A stretch of 64,000 nucleotides of DNA, taken from Planctomycetota bacterium (GTDB lineage Bacteria; Planctomycetota; Planctomycetia; Gemmatales; Gemmataceae). The position numbers and the translations under genes were made by a program. Below the pieces are notes generated by a model, which was not told the DNA's origin, did no database searches, and saw nothing but the letters and a program-made list of their open reading frames with translations. Location of the stretch: the NCBI GenBank assembly GCA_016195405.1, contig JACPZP010000087.1, forward strand, positions 60,928 to 124,927, in the 5' to 3' direction. Shown here piece by piece: positions 53,611 to 61,886 of this stretch (position 1 is the stretch's first letter; each line of letters opens with the position of its first letter).

Positions 53611-54822
53611 ATGAGATGTAAGATTCTCCGAATTGCGGCCGTCTTGGGTGTATTGGGATTCATCTCCTGGGCCGCGGCGCAGGACTCCTCTAGTCCTGTC
53701 AAAATCACCGTGAAGGACGGCAAGGTGCAAGAGGCGGCGGAAGTCAGCTTGCCGATCGATCCCGCGCCGCGCATCCAGCCGGGTTACAGCGGCGGCAACT
53801 ACTTCGGCTTAACGCTGGAAGGGAAGCGCATCTCGTGCTCGCCACAGGGCAGCATTTGGGCTACCGCCCGAGTCGACAATCAGGAAATTCAGCCCGGCCT
53901 CGCACCAGGCATCGCCGGACGAGTTGAGCAGCCCAAACTGCTGCCGCCGGGCCCCCATGGAAAGAAGCGTTTGGGCACGCAATACACTTGGAAAGAAGGC
54001 AACCTTCAGTTCACGCAAGTCATTGAAATCGTCCCCAGCAAGCCAGGCGTCAAGGCGGCGCCGGGCCAAAAGCGCCGGCTGGACACCGCCCGGATCTCCT
54101 ACCTGGTCGAGAACAAGGACAGTAAGGAGCATGTCGTGGAGTTTCGCACCGGCATTGACATCTTGATCAACAACAATGACGGCGCCCTGTTCGCCTCGCC
54201 CACGACGCACCCCGGTAAGGTGCTCGACGGCGTCATGTTGAAGGACGAGGCATTGCCGGAATTCATTCAAGTGCTGGAAAATCCGGACGTGAAGAATCCG
54301 ATCTTTACTGCGACCATGACGCTCAAGTTTCGCGGCAAAACCGAAGGACCGAACAAGATTGTCATGACCAGCTTGGGAGCGTTCGGCGGCGGCTGGGACA
54401 TTCCGGCGCAGCAAGCAGGCGGCGATTCGGCCTGCGCACTTTATTGGCCCGCGAAATCGCTGAAACCGGGCGAAAAACGCGAAATGGTTTGGGCCTACGG
54501 CGGCGGCGTCGCCAGCAGTCCGGAGAACGAAGGCAAAGTTTCCGTCTCCCTCGGCGGCTCGTTCGAACCGGGCAAGCAGTTCACCGTCATGGCAAGTGTG
54601 GAAGATCCGGCGCCTGGCCAGACGCTCACGCTCGAACTGCCCGCCGGGTTGGAGCGCATCGAAGGCAAGGAACGGCAACCCGTTCCCGATCCGCAAGAGA
54701 CCGGCAGCAGCGTAGTGATGTGGAAGGGGCGCGTGACGCAAATGGGCAACTTTCAACTCAGAATCCGGTCCAGCACCGGCGTGGTCCAATCCAAGAATAT
54801 CACGATCCAGCCTGCGAACTGA
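53611..54822 (+). CDS. Secreted protein, tandem paralogue 2
   Basis: The 403-residue product has a signal peptide and the same landmarks as the gene before it: PPGPHGKKRLGTQ, RRLDTARISYLVENKDSKEH, NNDGALFASPTTHPGKVLDG and GEKREMVWAYGGGVASSPEN. The two proteins appear to be over half identical by eye and arose by tandem duplication. Divergence is greatest in the N-terminal 60 residues. Function unknown. It is followed by a copy of the perfect palindrome family. Confidence 0.65.
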   Translation: MRCKILRIAAVLGVLGFISWAAAQDSSSPVKITVKDGKVQEAAEVSLPIDPAPRIQPGYSGGNYFGLTLEGKRISCSPQGSIWATARVDNQEIQPGLAPGIAGRVEQPKLLPPGPHGKKRLGTQYTWKEGNLQFTQVIEIVPSKPGVKAAPGQKRRLDTARISYLVENKDSKEHVVEFRTGIDILINNNDGALFASPTTHPGKVLDGVMLKDEALPEFIQVLENPDVKNPIFTATMTLKFRGKTEGPNKIVMTSLGAFGGGWDIPAQQAGGDSACALYWPAKSLKPGEKREMVWAYGGGVASSPENEGKVSVSLGGSFEPGKQFTVMASVEDPAPGQTLTLELPAGLERIEGKERQPVPDPQETGSSVVMWKGRVTQMGNFQLRIRSSTGVVQSKNITIQPAN

Positions 54823-54828
54823 AAACAT

Positions 54829-54887
54829 CAGAGCCGCGCCCGTAAGGACGCGGATGGATAGACCGCTTCCTTACGGGCGCGGCTCTG
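54829..54887. repeat. Palindrome, family copy B
   Basis: Arms beginning CAGAGCCGCGCCCGTAAGGA at 54829 and CCGCTTCCTTACGGGCGCGG at 54863 pair over about 24 bases, with one mismatch and a 9-base loop. It is the same family as 40971-41028, which has CGTTAGGA in place of CGTAAGGA with a matching change in the other arm. It lies between convergent genes. Confidence 0.85.
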
Positions 54888-54899
54888 AAATACCGACGC

Positions 54900-55391
54900 T
54901 CATCCCGCGGCTTGCGGCAGGAGCTTTTTATCGCCGGGCTTGAGGTCGGTGGCGCCGACTCTTTTCTTTCCAAACCACGCTTCCAACTGCATCACATTGG
55001 AGCGCACCACGAGGACGTAGGAGGTCGCCGGGTGGATGTTCGGCGGCCGATTAGTCCATTTTGGCTGAATTCTGATTTCATTGTTCGAAAGCGCTGCTTC
55101 CGGCTGTTTGAATTGGCTGACCTGCTTTCCGGCGGCACTTAGGAAATATGCTTCGACGTTCCACTTCTCGTCCAGCTTTTTCACCTCGAGCACGATCCGG
55201 AGCTTGCCTGAATGCACGCCGGTCCAGATGCCGACGAAGGTCTTTTCGGCCTCACCAATCTCGGGCGCCGGCTTCTTGGGCGAGGGGAGCTTGAGACTAT
55301 CCGGTTTCTTAGGCGCGTCCTTGGCCTGTTCTTCGCCTGCCGGCCCCGTGAAGGTGAACGATGCGACAAGCAGGATGCGGACCAGACCCAT
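54900..55391 (-). CDS. Small secreted protein of unknown function
   Basis: The 163-residue product has a short signal peptide (MGLVRILLVASFTFTG), a Lys/Pro-rich linker (PKKPDSLKLPSPKKPAPEIG) and a beta-rich domain with FVGIWTGVHSGKLRIVLEV and EAYFLSAAGKQVSQF. The pattern FVGxWxG...LRI suggests a small beta-barrel of a lipocalin-like kind. I do not recognise a named family. Confidence 0.55.
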   Translation of the reverse strand: MGLVRILLVASFTFTGPAGEEQAKDAPKKPDSLKLPSPKKPAPEIGEAEKTFVGIWTGVHSGKLRIVLEVKKLDEKWNVEAYFLSAAGKQVSQFKQPEAALSNNEIRIQPKWTNRPPNIHPATSYVLVVRSNVMQLEAWFGKKRVGATDLKPGDKKLLPQAAG

Positions 55392-55444
55392 GGCGGACCT
55401 CCAAGGGTCAGTCTAACAAGTCGCGCGACGGCGGGAAAGAATAC

Positions 55445-55473
55445 CCCCAGGATTCGCTGCGCTCATCCTGGGG
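55445..55473. terminator. Hairpin between two minus-strand genes
   Basis: CCCCAGGAT (55445-55453) and ATCCTGGGG (55465-55473) form a perfect 9-base stem with an 11-base loop, followed on the plus side by TTTGGG. It may end the thioredoxin-like transcript, or be a copy of a CCCCAGGAT-type repeat. Confidence 0.5.
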
Positions 55474-55492
55474 TTTGGGAACATTGACGTTT

Positions 55493-56446
55493 TCAGTTGG
55501 TGACGGCGGCGTTCTTGCGGCCATGCCAGGGGAAGGGGTTGACGACTTCCACTGGGCGTGTCGTTATGCGTTCACCGAGGATGCCTTCGAAGATCGAGCC
55601 GTAGATGCGATCGATCTGGCTCATGGAGTGGGCGGCCAGGAGTGCGTGTGCCCTGCCCTGGTTGTCGAGCGCCCAGCGGCCTCCTTTGCGATCGTGGACT
55701 GGGAAAGCGCCGGCGGTCTTCGCCATGGCATCCTGAAGGTGGCGGAACTTGACATCGGGGCCGTCGATGGGCGGTGGCGGCAAAACCGGAGCAAGGGGTC
55801 GCCCGGTCGGATCGCGGTAGGTCAACGGGCCGGTGTTGTCGGCGGGATCGGGCGGATCAAACGTGATCGCCTCCACGGCCAAGCCGTATGCGGTCCGCAG
55901 CTTGTCCGCATGGGCCTTCCGCATGTGGGTCTTAAACTTGGCGCCATCCCCTTTGCTGGTTTCGATGCCTTTCTCGGCGGCAGCGACGACCCATTTGGCC
56001 TCGCGCAGGAAAGTGTTGGCGTCAACCGGGCCCGGAATGACGTGCAGAACTCGTCCATCTTGAGCGCAGAAGTAGGTTGCGACGTTGCCGCCTTGCTTTT
56101 GCTTACCGACGATGCGGAAGGTCGCGACGCGCTGGAAGGAGCAAACGAAGTGCTTTTCGAGGTATTTGCCGACCTCGGCGTTGGCCAGGGCGTTCACACG
56201 GAGCGCCTCGGCGTTGTTTCAGGTGAAGTCGGGATTCTCGAAATCGCCGGAGACGTGGAGAACACAGACAAGCTTCTCCTCCTTCAACGCTCTCTTGGCG
56301 GCGTCAGACGGCGTCTTTTCGAACTGGACCGTTGTGCCATATTGGCCGCAGGTCGTTTGGTCGCCGTTGGTTTCGTCGGAGAAGGCGAAGGGCATGCATA
56401 GGGCGACAACCAACCCGGCTGCCGCCAATCGGAAATTGTTTCGCAC
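55493..56446 (-). CDS. Exported thioredoxin-like protein with in-frame UGA at the redox site (selenoprotein candidate)
   Basis: The frame starts at GTG 56446, with AAAGGAGG 6 bases before it. It gives a signal peptide (RLAAAGLVVALCMPFAFS), a thioredoxin-type beta strand LVCVLHVSGDFENPDFT, then TGA at 56219-56221 (codon 76). The same frame continues NNAEALRVNALANAEVGKYL and GGNVATYFCAQDGRVLHVI to a stop at 55493, 317 residues in all. UGA lies where thioredoxins carry the catalytic CxxC after the first strand. No Cys follows within two or three residues. The downstream half cannot be an independent start, as it has no ribosome site and lacks the strand. Alternatives are Cys-to-stop mutation or an assembly error. 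Confidence 0.65.
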
Positions 56447-56638
56447 TCGCGACCTCCTTTGCTTCGGACAACTGCGAGGCCCAGTTTGAGCTGTAATGGC
56501 CTTCAAATTCAAGACGATGTATCCGTGTGGATGGATTGCAGGAAAATGCGCGAAACCGCCCAGCGAGCTTCGCAGACGCGGCAATTTGAGCAAGGCCGGT
56601 CAGGCTGCGTCGCGTGGCTCGCTCGGCGTTTTCGCGGT

Positions 56639-57784
56639 TTACGATAGTGCCCGCCGCAGGTCTTCGCGGAGGTCGTCCACATCTTCGATGCCGACGCTGA
56701 GGCGCACCAGGCCGTCGTCGACACCGCGTTTTTGGCGAATATCGGCGGGGATCGAGGCGTGGGTCATGGTGGCGGGGTAGCAAACGAGCGATTCGACACC
56801 GCCGAGGCTCTCGGCGAGACTAAAGAGCTTGGTGCGCGTCAGGAAGCGCGAGGCGCCTTCTTTGCCGCCAGGCAGCGTCAAGCTAATCATGCCGCCGAAG
56901 TCGCGCATCTGTTTCTTGGCCAGCTCGTGATTGGGGTGAGTAGCCAATCCGGGATAGTGAAGCTTTTGAATGCCGGGCTGTTTTGCCAACCAGTCGGCCA
57001 GGATGCGCGCGTTGGCACAGTGTTTTTCCATGCGAATGGAAAGAGTCTTCAGGCCCCGAAGGACGAGCCAGCTATCGAACGGTCCGGGAACGCCGCCGGC
57101 CGCGTTCTGATAGAAGGCGATCGTTCCGAGCAAATCCGATCTGCCGATCACCGCGCCGCCGACGACATCGGAGTGCCCGCCCAAGTACTTGGTCGTGCTA
57201 TGAACCACCAGGTCGGCGCCAAGCTTCAGCGGTTGTTGCAGATAAGGCGAAGCGAAGGTGTTATCGACCGCTAGGACTGCACTGGCCTTGTGAGCCAACT
57301 CGGCGACGGCGGCGATGTCGATGACTTGCAAAAGCGGATTTGTCGGCGTTTCGATCCAGACCATCTTCGTCTTGGGCGTAATGATCTTGGCAAAACCGGC
57401 CGGGCTGCCGTCGTCGGTGTAGCGGGCGACCAATCCCCACGGCTTGAAGACGCGCTCAAGCAGTCGGAAAGTGCCGCCGTAAAGGTCGGCCGAGGCAGCT
57501 ACCTCATCGCCGGGTTTCATTTGGGCGAAGACAGCCGTGGTTGCCGCGAGTCCGGAAGCGAATGCCAAGCCGCGTTCGCCTCCCTCCAATGAGGCAAGAC
57601 ACGTTTCCAAGGCGGCACGAGTCGGATTGCCTGAGCGCGAATACTCGTAGCCCTTGTGCTGGCCCGGTGCTGCTTGGGTGTAGGTCGAGGTGGCGTAGAT
57701 CGGCACCACCGTCGCACCGGTGGCGGGATCGGCGTCCTGGCCGGCGTGGATGGCGCGGGTGGCGAAACCGTGTTCCTTGGTCAT
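56639..57784 (-). CDS. Cystathionine gamma-lyase/synthase family PLP enzyme
   Basis: The 381-residue protein starts at ATG 57784 and shows FATRAIHAGQDADPATGATV, VPIYATSTYTQ, GYEYSRSGNPTRAALETCLA and the PLP Lys in HSTTKYLGGHSD (about 198). The C-terminal part has LAESLGGVESLVCYPATMTH. Such enzymes cleave or make cystathionine (CGL, CGS) or sulfhydrylate O-acylhomoserine. With a cystathionine beta-synthase encoded at 60314, the reverse transsulfuration role (cystathionine to cysteine) fits best, but family members overlap in activity. Confidence 0.9.
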   Translation of the reverse strand: MTKEHGFATRAIHAGQDADPATGATVVPIYATSTYTQAAPGQHKGYEYSRSGNPTRAALETCLASLEGGERGLAFASGLAATTAVFAQMKPGDEVAASADLYGGTFRLLERVFKPWGLVARYTDDGSPAGFAKIITPKTKMVWIETPTNPLLQVIDIAAVAELAHKASAVLAVDNTFASPYLQQPLKLGADLVVHSTTKYLGGHSDVVGGAVIGRSDLLGTIAFYQNAAGGVPGPFDSWLVLRGLKTLSIRMEKHCANARILADWLAKQPGIQKLHYPGLATHPNHELAKKQMRDFGGMISLTLPGGKEGASRFLTRTKLFSLAESLGGVESLVCYPATMTHASIPADIRQKRGVDDGLVRLSVGIEDVDDLREDLRRALS

Positions 57785-57869
57785 GATGGGTCCCTTTTGT
57801 GTTCGCTGACTCGTGCGCGAAACCGCCAAGCGCGGTTCGTTCACGCAGTCGGTTGGATTCTGATCCTTT

Positions 57870-59492
57870 TTACTTTTCCAGTCCGTGACTCTGGAGTTTC
57901 GTGCGGGCGTCTTTGCTCAGCCTGCTCTTTCCCGCTTTCTTGACCACCATCTTTAACACCTTGCCGCCGAAATTGCGAAGGGGGCCGTTTTGCTCGGCGA
58001 AGTGAAACCCAGCGTAAAACAGGTCCTCAGGGCCGAGCCAGCGCGCTTTCTTCAGGAATTCGAGACACTCGGTCTCATAATTAGGCGCCAAGCGGGCCAA
58101 TTGCTGCAGGGCGGGATCGCTGGCCCGACTATCGGCCGTCAAATCGTGGCCGGATGTCTTCAAACCACAGCCGGCCGCTTCCAGGCGAATTTCCACGCCG
58201 CACGCCGGATCGCGTAAGAGCTGACGCAGGTAAACCAGGGCCTTTTCATAGTTTTTCTTCTGGCGGAAATGTTCCGCATTCTCTTTAAGTTGTTTCTGCA
58301 ATAACGCCGGATCGGCCTGGCGCAAGAGGAACGCCAATGCATCGTAGCGACGATCCCCTTCTTCTAGATATCGGCAGGCCAGCTCCATGAGTTTCTTCAG
58401 CTTTGGAGTCGGCAAATCAGCGATCCATCCGGTTTGTGCACGGGCGAAACGCCAGGCATCGTCCGGATTCTCGGCGCCTTCCAGTGCGTTTAGGAGACTT
58501 AGACGACCGCGCGGCAGCAATCCGAGATGCTTAATGGCGTCATCGCGCAGTCCGGGATCGGGGTGCCGGATTTGCTCCATAAGGGCTTGGGCGATTTCGG
58601 GCGTGTCGCGATTCCCCAATTTCTCGATGGCGAAGCGCCGCAGCGCCTGCTCGGGCGCCTGGAACAGCGGCAACCAATCGCGGCCGCCTTTGTCGGGCTC
58701 CACATTGCGCAGGAGCACGAGCGCCGGGGCGGCAACTCGGAAGTCGGCATCGTAAAGACAAGACAGCAGGCGTTTGACCTGCTCGCGTGTCGGAGTGGTG
58801 CACCATTTGCTAAGAGCTTGCAGCACCGCCGCCCGTTGTTCCACGGGGGTATTCGAGTTCAAATGGTCCCAAAGGACTTTGCCCACGCGGGGGTCGTCGA
58901 GAGTTGCCAAAAGCCGGAGGATGGCGGTTTGCGATACGGGGGCCGCGGGATGCTTCTTGTCGCTGAGAAGCTTCAGGAGATGCTCGGCGAGGGCCTTGCG
59001 GTGACTGGACGTGAGCCCTTGCACCTTGGCGATGAGGGATCGCGTCGCCGCTTCGACGACTCCGGGGTCGGTGTCGAGCAGGGAATCGACGGCCGCCGAC
59101 TCGGCGCTGGTGGTGCCGCCGGCGCCGAGCGCTCCAGCAATACGACGGCGCAGTCCCGGGGCCACCCGCGACATCAGATTTTGAAGCGCCTTCGCCCCTT
59201 TGGTGCCCATTCGCCCAACCGCCTGGGCCGCCAATTCGGATTCCTCGCCGCCATGTTCAATACGGGACAAGAGGCTGCTCATGGCCTTGTCGTACTGCAG
59301 CTTTCCGAGGGCGCGGATAGTTTCCGCGCGGACGGCGGGATCGGCATCGTCGAGGCGCTCGGCAAGGGTGGGACCGATCTCTTTGTGCTCAGCGCCAAGT
59401 TCGCCGAGCACCAGCGCCGCCGCGCGCCGGACGTCGGCAGGCGCGTCCGATTGCAGGAGATTCAGGATTTTCGCGAGCGCGGGATCAGCCAT
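57870..59492 (-). CDS. HEAT-repeat protein
   Basis: The 540-residue protein has no signal peptide and consists of HEAT-like repeats through its length (for example VRRAAALVLGELGAEHKEIG, VRAETIRALGKLQYDKAMSS, LRDDAIKHLGLLPRG). The last third has TPR-like helices (KALVYLRQLLRDPACG). It is a scaffold-like cytoplasmic protein; partners unknown. It is transcribed with the genes before and after it on the minus strand. Confidence 0.75.
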   Translation of the reverse strand: MADPALAKILNLLQSDAPADVRRAAALVLGELGAEHKEIGPTLAERLDDADPAVRAETIRALGKLQYDKAMSSLLSRIEHGGEESELAAQAVGRMGTKGAKALQNLMSRVAPGLRRRIAGALGAGGTTSAESAAVDSLLDTDPGVVEAATRSLIAKVQGLTSSHRKALAEHLLKLLSDKKHPAAPVSQTAILRLLATLDDPRVGKVLWDHLNSNTPVEQRAAVLQALSKWCTTPTREQVKRLLSCLYDADFRVAAPALVLLRNVEPDKGGRDWLPLFQAPEQALRRFAIEKLGNRDTPEIAQALMEQIRHPDPGLRDDAIKHLGLLPRGRLSLLNALEGAENPDDAWRFARAQTGWIADLPTPKLKKLMELACRYLEEGDRRYDALAFLLRQADPALLQKQLKENAEHFRQKKNYEKALVYLRQLLRDPACGVEIRLEAAGCGLKTSGHDLTADSRASDPALQQLARLAPNYETECLEFLKKARWLGPEDLFYAGFHFAEQNGPLRNFGGKVLKMVVKKAGKSRLSKDARTKLQSHGLEK

Positions 59493-59518
59493 GAACGTGC
59501 TCTTGGCTCTCCGAGCAA

Positions 59519-59923
59519 CTAGCCGACGCGAGCAATACCTGTAGGCATGTTGCGGAGAATCCCCTCCATGACCTCTTGAAGCTTCCGCGAATTCGCGTCG
59601 GCCTGTGCTGGCTTACTCTCCTTAGCACACTGTTCCAGCAAGTATGCTGCGGACTTGGCAAGCAGAAGCTCTGCAATACTCTTCTCATTCGAATTGAAAT
59701 AATCCGCCAGCAATTTCAAGCCTTCTTGAACATATGGGGCCAGCGGAATCTCCAAAAACGCAGCATCCGTTCGATCTTGCTCTCGTTGACGCAACTCCCC
59801 CATCCGTGCTGCAAAGAACTTTCCCTGTTGGGCGGCGCCAAATAAGCCGCCCCCCCAATCGGGCAGGCGTTCCCTGATCGTCGCGCCCATTCGTCGAGCA
59901 AAATCTTCAACGCTGTTCGCCAT
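59519..59923 (-). CDS. Unknown 134-residue helical protein
   Basis: The product is soluble and mainly helical, with MANSVEDFARRMGATIRERL, PLAPYVQEGLKLLADYFNSN and LLAKSAAYLLEQCAKE. It overlaps the upstream 136-residue gene by 17 bases. No family was recognised. Genes in this run (CBS, the 136-residue protein, this one, HEAT) are packed with overlaps, suggesting one operon. Confidence 0.5.
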   Translation of the reverse strand: MANSVEDFARRMGATIRERLPDWGGGLFGAAQQGKFFAARMGELRQREQDRTDAAFLEIPLAPYVQEGLKLLADYFNSNEKSIAELLLAKSAAYLLEQCAKESKPAQADANSRKLQEVMEGILRNMPTGIARVG

Positions 59924-60317
59924 GGTTCTTCTCTTTCAGGGGGAATTGAATTTCCATGTAGGTTCGATCCAAGACAATTCCCACAGCCCCTTGATTTGTC
60001 TCACTACCCAATTTTAGCAGGAATTCACGAAGCTTATCGACGTGCTTATCCAACGCTTCCTTGTTCGTATAGCAGTGAATGACGACGGGTTCGTCGAATA
60101 TCAGTCTTCCTCCCTGCTGCTTATCTCGCCAGACGCCTCGTCCTTTTGGAAAAGCGGTGGCTCCGTCAAAGCATTCTCCAAGGACCTGAAGAGCGGCTTT
60201 TTCCCAGGACCCTTGATCAATTGGCTGAAGCATGCGGTCCACACTCGGAATGAACAGCACGAGAAGTGTGGCCTCGGTCTTGGTTATTTCCTTGATGGGC
60301 GGAGCTTCAGCCATCAT
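59907..60317 (-). CDS. Unknown 136-residue protein overlapping the cystathionine beta-synthase gene
   Basis: The product contains TKTEATLLVLFIPSVDRMLQ, DGATAFPKGRGVWRDKQQGG, IFDEPVVIHCYTN and LREFLLKLGSETNQGAVGIV. The pattern 'F.G.T.....GVW.D....G....D..V...CY', then 'R.FL...G.ETNQG.V.(I/V)V', is familiar from small bacterial proteins of unknown function. Its ATG overlaps the CBS stop (ATGA) and its end overlaps the next gene. It is not membrane bound. Confidence 0.55.
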   Translation of the reverse strand: MMAEAPPIKEITKTEATLLVLFIPSVDRMLQPIDQGSWEKAALQVLGECFDGATAFPKGRGVWRDKQQGGRLIFDEPVVIHCYTNKEALDKHVDKLREFLLKLGSETNQGAVGIVLDRTYMEIQFPLKEKNHGEQR

Positions 60318-61663
60318 TTCCCCCGCGTCTGGTTCCAGTATTGAATCAAGTCGATACGAGTGACGATATCGACGACCTTGCCGTCGGTTGTCGCCAAGAC
60401 GCCAGTGTTCCCGGCCATCAGGAGGCGATAGGCCTCGTCAAGGTGGATGGTGGAATCCAAGGTCGGCAACGGCCGGGCCATCATGTCGCCGACGAGCACG
60501 CTGTCGGGATCGCTGTGGTCGTGAAGAACGCGGGCCAGCGTCACCTCCTGTATGCTGCCGACCGGTTTGCCGTCTTGCAACACGGGAAGCTGGGAGATAC
60601 CGGTTTCCTGAAGAAGTGCGATGGCGTCGGCGACGGTTTCCTTTGGCGAGATCGTAACCAACTGGCGTGGGCCGCGGGTTTTCAGCAAGTCGCCGATAGA
60701 GTGGGCCGGCTCTGCGGTCATGAGCAGCTTGTTCTCGGCGAGCCAGGCGTCGTCGTAAACCTTGGTCATGTAGTTGCGGCCGGTGTCGGCGACGATGGTC
60801 ACGACGAGTTGGTCGGGGCCGAGGCGGCGGGCGTAGCGAAGGGCGGCGACGATGTTGACGCCGCTGGAACCGCCGGCCATGATGCCCTCGCGCCGGGCCA
60901 CCATCCGGGCCATGTGGAATGCTTCAATGTCGCTGACCCGAATCCACTCGTCCACCATTTGGCTGTTGAACGTCTTGGGCACGTAATCCTCGCCGATTCC
61001 CTCCACCTTCCAGGGTTTCCCCGATCCACCCGATAGAACCGAGCCTTCCGGATCGGCGCCGATTATCTTGATGTCGGGATTTTGCTCCTTCAGATAGCGA
61101 GCCACTCCGGAAATCGTGCCGCCCGTTCCAACCCCGGAAACGAAGGCGCTCACTCGGCCTTCGGTCTGCTCCCAAATCTCGTAGCCAGTGGTGCGGAAGT
61201 GGATCTCAGGGTTGGTGAGGTTCATGAACTGATTGGGTCGCCAGGCCCCTGGAATTTCGCGGGCCAAACGATCGGCGACGCCGTTGTAGCTTTCCGGCGA
61301 ATCGGGTGGCACCGACGTCGGAGTGATCACCACCTCGGCCCCATATGCCTTGAGAAGCCGAATCTTCTCGGCACTCATCTTGTCGGGAAGCACGAAGATC
61401 GAACGATAGCCTTTGACGGCGGCGACCATGGCCAGGCCCACGCCGGTGTTGCCGGCGGTCGCTTCGATGATGGTGCCGCCGGGCCGCAGCCAGCCGCGCC
61501 GTTCAGCTTCGTTGACCATGGCCTGGGCGACGCGATCCTTGATGCTGCCGCCGGGGTTTTGCGATTCCACTTTGACGTACACCGGCGCTTTGAGTCCTTC
61601 GGACACGCGCCTAAGCCGAACCAAGGGCGTCTTGCCGATCGATTGCAGTATGGTTTCGTGCAT
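60314..61663 (-). CDS. Cystathionine beta-synthase with C-terminal CBS domains
   Basis: The 449-residue enzyme has the type II PLP fold with SIGKTPLVRL, the PLP Lys in PGGSIKDRVA (Lys 42), TAGNTGVGLAMV and SGVGTGGTISG. A pair of CBS domains occupies about residues 335-445. Eukaryote-like CBS joins homocysteine and serine to cystathionine; the CBS pair usually binds SAM or adenosine compounds for control. The haem-binding N-terminal extension of animal CBS is absent. With the gamma-lyase-type gene at 56639 it completes transsulfuration from homocysteine to cysteine. Confidence 0.9.
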   Translation of the reverse strand: MHETILQSIGKTPLVRLRRVSEGLKAPVYVKVESQNPGGSIKDRVAQAMVNEAERRGWLRPGGTIIEATAGNTGVGLAMVAAVKGYRSIFVLPDKMSAEKIRLLKAYGAEVVITPTSVPPDSPESYNGVADRLAREIPGAWRPNQFMNLTNPEIHFRTTGYEIWEQTEGRVSAFVSGVGTGGTISGVARYLKEQNPDIKIIGADPEGSVLSGGSGKPWKVEGIGEDYVPKTFNSQMVDEWIRVSDIEAFHMARMVARREGIMAGGSSGVNIVAALRYARRLGPDQLVVTIVADTGRNYMTKVYDDAWLAENKLLMTAEPAHSIGDLLKTRGPRQLVTISPKETVADAIALLQETGISQLPVLQDGKPVGSIQEVTLARVLHDHSDPDSVLVGDMMARPLPTLDSTIHLDEAYRLLMAGNTGVLATTDGKVVDIVTRIDLIQYWNQTRGK

Positions 61664-61886
61664 GAGGTGGTCATCCTAAACGAGGGAGAGAGTCCTGTAG
61701 CTTCATTGTCGGCAATGTTGAAAGGGCGGCAAGAGAACGAGAAAAAACCGCCTTTTCGCCGTTTTTAGTGCAGATTGGGCTTACCCTTGCGGCGCGCTTC
61801 GGATAAAAATAGCTCCGTCGCGGCGTCAATCCATCGAACAACCGAGGTCGCAGATACCTCGAACGTCTAGCTTCCATTTCGGCATC

